Positions 60,249 to 64,000 of a DNA stretch of 64,000 nt are shown piece after piece; positions within the stretch are counted from its first letter, which is position 1; the number at the start of each line of letters is the position of its first letter. The stretch lies in the NCBI RefSeq assembly GCF_011617705.1, contig NZ_CP050154.1:620001-684000 (forward strand), in the 5' to 3' direction. The notes below the pieces were generated by a model. The model was not told the DNA's origin. It worked only from the letters and a program-made list of their open reading frames with translations, and did no database searches. Source of the stretch: Brevibacterium limosum. Its GTDB lineage: Bacteria > Actinomycetota > Actinomycetes > Actinomycetales > Brevibacteriaceae. A program made the position numbers and the translations under genes.

Positions 60249-61838
60249 CTATCGGGAGGTGGAGATCTCGGAGACCCACTCGGCGTCCTCGGGGCGATCG
60301 GACCGACCCGAGGGGGCTGCGGGGGTGTCCGGCGGGGGAGCGGTCCGGCTCTTCTGCACGACCGGGCGGTCGGGGGCGACGGCCTCGGGATTGTGCTTGA
60401 GGTGGTTGAGCTCGGCCAGGAAGTTCTTCGACCACAGGCTCACGGTGTCGGTGGCGACCTTCCGCCGCATCTGCCGCATCCGCCGGGCACGCGTCTTCTC
60501 ATCCATCTCGACCGCCTCGAGGATGCCGGCCTTGAGATCGCCGATATCGTGCGGATTGACCGTCACCGCCCCCGTGAGCTGCTCGGCGGCACCCGTGAAC
60601 TCCGAGAGCACGAGCGCCCCGTCGTCGTTCTGCCGGCACGCCACATACTCCTTGGCCACGAGGTTCATCCCGTCGCGCAGGGCCGTCACCAACATGACGT
60701 CGGCGGCGAGGAAGAACGCCGTCATCTCATCGCGCGGATAGGAATGGTGGAGATAGCGGACGGGAATCGACCCGACGTCGACCTGCTCGCCGTTGATCCG
60801 CCCGACCGCGAGCTCGACATCGTGCCGGATGATCTTGTACTGCTCGAGCCGTTCCCGCGACGGGGTCGCGATCTGGATGAGCACGACGTCCTCGACGGCG
60901 AGGCGGCCCTCGGCGATGAGTTCGCCGTAGGCTTTGAGCCGGTGCCGGATGCCCTTCGTATAGTCCATCCGATCGACGCCGAGCATGACGACCTTCGGAT
61001 TGCCGACGTCCTCGCGGATCTGCCGAGCCCGTTCGACGATGTCCGGATCCTTCGCGAGCTCCTCCAGATAGGGAGTGTCGATGGAGATCGGGAACGCTTC
61101 GGCGCGGACGACGTGCGCGGCCACGGCCTCACCCGCCGGCACGAGGACCGTCGATCCCTTCGTCGAGAAGTTCAGCCGACCGCGCACTGCACGCCGGAAG
61201 TTCGCCGCATCCGCGGGACGTTGGAAACCGATGAGATCAGCGCCGAGGAGGCCCCGCAGGATCTCATCGCGCCACGGCAGCTGTGCGAAGAGCTCGTAGG
61301 GTGGGAAGGGGATGTGGTTGAAGAAGCCGATCGCCACGTCGGGACGCATCCGGCGGACCATGAGCGGAACCAGCTGGAGCTGATAGTCATGGATCCACAC
61401 CGTCGCGGACTCCGCGGCCACCTCGGCGACCTTGTGCGCGAAGCGCTCATTGACCTGCACATACGCATCCCACCAGGTGCGGTGGTACTCGGGTGGGACG
61501 ATGACATCGTGATAGAGCGGCCACAGCGTCGCGTTGGAGAACCCTTCGTAGTACCTGAGGACATCCTCACTTGTCAGGGTCACCGGTGTCAGGTGCATTC
61601 CGTCGATCGTGAAGGGTTCGAAATCCTCATCGGCGACACCCGTCCAACCGATCCACGCACCCTCCTGGGCCTTCATCACAGGAGCCACCGCAGTGACCAA
61701 ACCCCCAGGTGAGGTACGCCATCCGTGGTTCTCGTCGGCGGGGTCGCGGTCGACGGGAAGTCGGTTGGCCACGACGACGAAATCGCTGTCGCCGAAGGTG
61801 ATTTCGGTGCTTGGCTCGGCAGAGTTGACGGTGCTCAT
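60249..61838 (-). CDS. otsA: Trehalose-6-phosphate synthase
   Basis: A 529-residue GT20 glycosyltransferase making trehalose-6-phosphate from UDP- or GDP-glucose and glucose-6-phosphate. Seen are 'VVVANRLPVDR', 'SPGGLVTAVAPV', 'FFNHIPFPPYELFAQLPWRD' and 'VMLGVDRMDYTKGIRHRLKA'. The last ~40 residues are a Pro/Ala/Ser-rich tail. AGGAGGAGG precedes ATG 61838. With otsB it forms the OtsAB pathway for the compatible solute trehalose, useful against desiccation and salt. Confidence 0.95.
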   Translation of the reverse strand: MSTVNSAEPSTEITFGDSDFVVVANRLPVDRDPADENHGWRTSPGGLVTAVAPVMKAQEGAWIGWTGVADEDFEPFTIDGMHLTPVTLTSEDVLRYYEGFSNATLWPLYHDVIVPPEYHRTWWDAYVQVNERFAHKVAEVAAESATVWIHDYQLQLVPLMVRRMRPDVAIGFFNHIPFPPYELFAQLPWRDEILRGLLGADLIGFQRPADAANFRRAVRGRLNFSTKGSTVLVPAGEAVAAHVVRAEAFPISIDTPYLEELAKDPDIVERARQIREDVGNPKVVMLGVDRMDYTKGIRHRLKAYGELIAEGRLAVEDVVLIQIATPSRERLEQYKIIRHDVELAVGRINGEQVDVGSIPVRYLHHSYPRDEMTAFFLAADVMLVTALRDGMNLVAKEYVACRQNDDGALVLSEFTGAAEQLTGAVTVNPHDIGDLKAGILEAVEMDEKTRARRMRQMRRKVATDTVSLWSKNFLAELNHLKHNPEAVAPDRPVVQKSRTAPPPDTPAAPSGRSDRPEDAEWVSEISTSR

Positions 61839-61887
61839 CTGCGCCTCCTCCTGAGTCGGTCCTTGGAATGAACTCTACTCGCTCGAC

Positions 61888-61893
61888 TAGGCT
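61888..61893 (+). promoter_or_regulatory. -10 box of the Ser/Thr kinase gene
   Basis: TAGGCT ends 7 bases before GTG 61901 (10 before ATG 61904). It lies inside the longer open frame from ATG 61868, which is why I reject that upstream start. Confidence 0.5.
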
Positions 61894-61900
61894 TGGCCAG

Positions 61901-64000
61901 GTGATGGATCAGGAACTGGGAGGCTACCGCCTCATCGAGGAGCTCGGCTCGGGCGGCATGGGTGTCGTCTACCTCGGTGTCGACGGCGGAAACAACCCGG
62001 TCGCGGTCAAGGTCCTCCATCCGCACATCGCCAATGACGAGACCGCGCGGAAGCGTCTGGCCCGCGAAACCCGCACCTTGCGCAGGATCCGCCACCCTCG
62101 GATCGCCGAGGTCCTCGACGCCGAACTCGAATCCGCGCAGCCGTTCATCATCACCGAATTCGTCGACGGGCAGACCCTGTCCGATGACGTCCGCGACAAC
62201 GGCCCCTTCGCCGAGGATGAGCTCGTCCACTTCGGCCACGCTCTCCTCGACGCCCTCAACGCCGTCCACGATGCCGGCATCATCCACCGCGATCTCAAAC
62301 CCGCGAACGTGATGATCATGGACGGTGAGCCCATGGTCATCGACTTCGGCATCGCCCAGGTCGCCGACGAAGTGCGCGTGACCGCGACGGGTCTGGTCAT
62401 GGGCACACCCGGCTATCTGTCGCCGGAGATCGCCGACGGCAAGACCTCGAGTGAGAAGACCGACTGGTGGGGGTGGGCTGCGACGATGGCGTTCGCCGCC
62501 ACCGGACGCAACCCCTACGGGTCCGGACCGCTGGAAGCGGTGCTCGGTCGGGTGGCGATGGGCAAATTCGATCTCGACGGGGCGCCGAAGAACTTCGCAC
62601 CACTCATCGCCGCCTGTCTCGACCCGAAGCCCGAACGTCGCCCGTCGGGGCAGATGATCCTCGATGCGCTCGTCGACATCGAGTCCGGGCGGATGCCGCA
62701 GCTCGGATCGGGTCCCAGCGGCGGGGCCGGTGCGGGTGGTCCGCAGCGGACACCGAGCGGAACCGCGGTCATGCCTGCCGTCGATGACGGCGCCGACGGC
62801 CGTGGCGGTGCCGGGGCTGCCGGGGCGGCGCTGGGTGGTGCGGCTCTCGGTGGTGCGGCCGGTGCCGCCGCCGGATTCGGTGCGGCAGGGGCTGCCGGTC
62901 ATGGCGGTCCTGCCGGTCATGGTGGTCAGCGCGGAGACTATCCGGCAACGGGCTACTCGGGAGCCGGTCCGTCCGGCGCCGGGCAGCCGCAGTACCCCGG
63001 TTCCAGCCGACCGACCAATCATGCCGGGTCCGGTCACGGTTCGGGGCCCGGGCAGGGACCGGGCTATGGTTCGGGGCGGATGCACGGACAGTCACCGCAG
63101 CAGGCGACCGCACCACCGATCAGCAATCCCAACGGCGGCATTCAGGCGGGTCCGGGATCCCCGATGGCCGGCGCCGACCTCGGCCGCTCCGGATTCGTCC
63201 AGCCCGGTCAGGGGCAGAACCTCGTCGGACCGGGCGGGTCCGGCGGACCGAATGGTCAGGTCGCTCAGGGACAGTGGGGCGGCCAAGCCGGTCACGGCGG
63301 CCAGCTCATGGGCCCCGGCGGCCAGCCGCTGCAGCCGGGCGGCCAGCCGCTGCAGCCGGGCGGCCAGCCGCTGCAGCCGGGCGGCCAGCCGTGGGCGCCG
63401 ATGGGCTACCGGCGAGTGCAGTCCGGTGGCTGGGTCGTCTTCGGACTCGTCGCTCTGGCCGTCGCCGTCATGCCTCTCGGTCCTCTGGTCATCTGTGTCG
63501 TCGCCCTGGTCTGGTCGGTGCTCGCTCGCACGGGCACACGTCTGGATCGGAAGGTCCAGCGCCACCGGTTCGACCGCGGAACGGACTCGGGGGGATTCTT
63601 CCGGGCGCTCGCCTCGGCGCCGGGGGCCGTGCTGGCCTCGATCCTGACCTCGGTGGCCTCGATCATCTTGCCGGCGATCGCGGCCGCCGCCGCGCTCGTG
63701 CTCACGCGACTCGACATCGCCGGGATCGTGCCCAGCGGTGCCTCCGAACAATGGTCGGTGTGGGCAGCGGGCGCCGCCGGTTCGCTGGTGCTGTGGGTCG
63801 GGCCGGGAGCCTCGAGCCTGCGCTTCGGCTCACGGCTGCTCGTGTCGGGAGCCACTCGCAATCAGCTCGGCCGCCTCGTCGCATTGGCCGTGATCGCGCT
63901 GCTCGTCATCCTTGCCGTCATGGTCATCCAGTCGGGGGCGGCCATGTCCTGGTGGCCGCTGACGGTGAACCCCTTCGACTACCTGCCCGGACCGGTGTGA
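61901..64000 (+). CDS. Membrane Ser/Thr protein kinase (Hanks type) with repeat-rich linker
   Basis: A 699-residue protein. Kinase domain at about 5-265: Gly loop 'LGSGGMGVVYLG', 'VAVKVLHPH' (Lys), 'IIHRDLKPANVMI' catalytic loop, 'VIDFGIAQVA' and 'GTPGYLSPEIADG'. Residues ~270-510 are a Gly/Pro/Gln/Ser-rich linker with 'GGQPLQP' repeats. The end has about four hydrophobic helices ('WVVFGLVALAVAVMPLGPLV', 'LGRLVALAVIALLVILAVMV'). There are no PASTA domains, so it may sense through the membrane region or a partner. It adjoins the trehalose genes, but a link is unproven. Confidence 0.9.
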   Translation: MMDQELGGYRLIEELGSGGMGVVYLGVDGGNNPVAVKVLHPHIANDETARKRLARETRTLRRIRHPRIAEVLDAELESAQPFIITEFVDGQTLSDDVRDNGPFAEDELVHFGHALLDALNAVHDAGIIHRDLKPANVMIMDGEPMVIDFGIAQVADEVRVTATGLVMGTPGYLSPEIADGKTSSEKTDWWGWAATMAFAATGRNPYGSGPLEAVLGRVAMGKFDLDGAPKNFAPLIAACLDPKPERRPSGQMILDALVDIESGRMPQLGSGPSGGAGAGGPQRTPSGTAVMPAVDDGADGRGGAGAAGAALGGAALGGAAGAAAGFGAAGAAGHGGPAGHGGQRGDYPATGYSGAGPSGAGQPQYPGSSRPTNHAGSGHGSGPGQGPGYGSGRMHGQSPQQATAPPISNPNGGIQAGPGSPMAGADLGRSGFVQPGQGQNLVGPGGSGGPNGQVAQGQWGGQAGHGGQLMGPGGQPLQPGGQPLQPGGQPLQPGGQPWAPMGYRRVQSGGWVVFGLVALAVAVMPLGPLVICVVALVWSVLARTGTRLDRKVQRHRFDRGTDSGGFFRALASAPGAVLASILTSVASIILPAIAAAAALVLTRLDIAGIVPSGASEQWSVWAAGAAGSLVLWVGPGASSLRFGSRLLVSGATRNQLGRLVALAVIALLVILAVMVIQSGAAMSWWPLTVNPFDYLPGPV
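63317..63391 (+). repeat. 21-bp tandem repeats in the kinase linker
   Basis: Three perfect 21-base copies (63317, 63338, 63359) plus a 12-base partial copy (63380-63391); each encodes GGQPLQP. Confidence 0.95.

Noticed and set aside
61868..61900. Upstream ATG start for the Ser/Thr kinase
   Set aside because: The extra 11 codons span the TAGGCT -10 box, and the added residues (NSTRSTRLGQ) are not kinase-like.

Overview
The window is high-G+C DNA (roughly 65 %) from an actinobacterium, most likely a Brevibacterium-like member of the Micrococcales. Supporting traits are mycothiol genes (mshA, S-(hydroxymethyl)mycothiol dehydrogenase), CarD, SenX3/RegX3, a MetPS-type methionine/alanine importer, DUF222/HNH proteins, and many apparently leaderless genes whose TANNNT -10 box lies 6-8 bases before the start codon. 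I find 56 protein genes (the first cut by the window edge). I see no tRNA, rRNA, CRISPR array, insertion sequence or prophage.

Layout. 1-12.05 kb: a one-direction peptide / cell-wall-peptide utilisation cluster. It holds the end of a diaminopimelate-decarboxylase-like gene, an oligopeptide ABC importer (binding protein, two permeases, double ATPase), an LD-carboxypeptidase, a class A beta-lactamase-fold serine hydrolase, DUF3870, a DUF819 membrane protein, an M19 dipeptidase and a class I glutamine amidotransferase. 12.1-21.4 kb: amino acid permease, universal stress protein, thioredoxin-reductase-like flavoprotein divergent from an XRE-cupin regulator, a large DUF222/HNH protein, a luciferase-like oxidoreductase and an NlpC/P60 endopeptidase with a structured leader. 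21.7-29.5 kb: PepN with low-complexity inserts, FUSC protein, XRE-cupin regulator divergent from azlCD, DUF2516, alpha/beta hydrolase.

29.5-51.99 kb is a conserved actinobacterial backbone: mshA-ybjN, gpmA, phoU divergent from senX3-regX3, an LpqE-like lipoprotein divergent from carD, a fused ispDF, then cysS and rlmB. It is interrupted by transporter genes (BASS, EamA, amino acid permease, MetPS) and by the formaldehyde-detoxification pair mscR/metallo-hydrolase. ispDF has no ATG, GTG or TTG available and seems to begin at CTG overlapping the carD stop. Its IspD half also carries an in-frame insert with a perfect 18-bp inverted repeat.

52-64 kb: a cationic-amino-acid-type permease with ArgR-like direct repeats, an SDR enzyme with a 30-bp tandem duplication, and a trehalose region. 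The trehalose region contains otsA-otsB, two translationally coupled LacI-type regulators, a DUF4032 kinase-like protein and an orphan MalK-like ATPase whose Q-loop, signature, D-loop and H-loop are all substituted. It ends with a membrane Ser/Thr kinase.

Two sequence-level themes run through the window. The 10-mer GCCGAGGCGG (or its complement) occurs at least 22 times, in genes and between them. Many proteins carry Ala/Ser/Gly/Asp-rich inserts, several of which are visible short tandem duplications.
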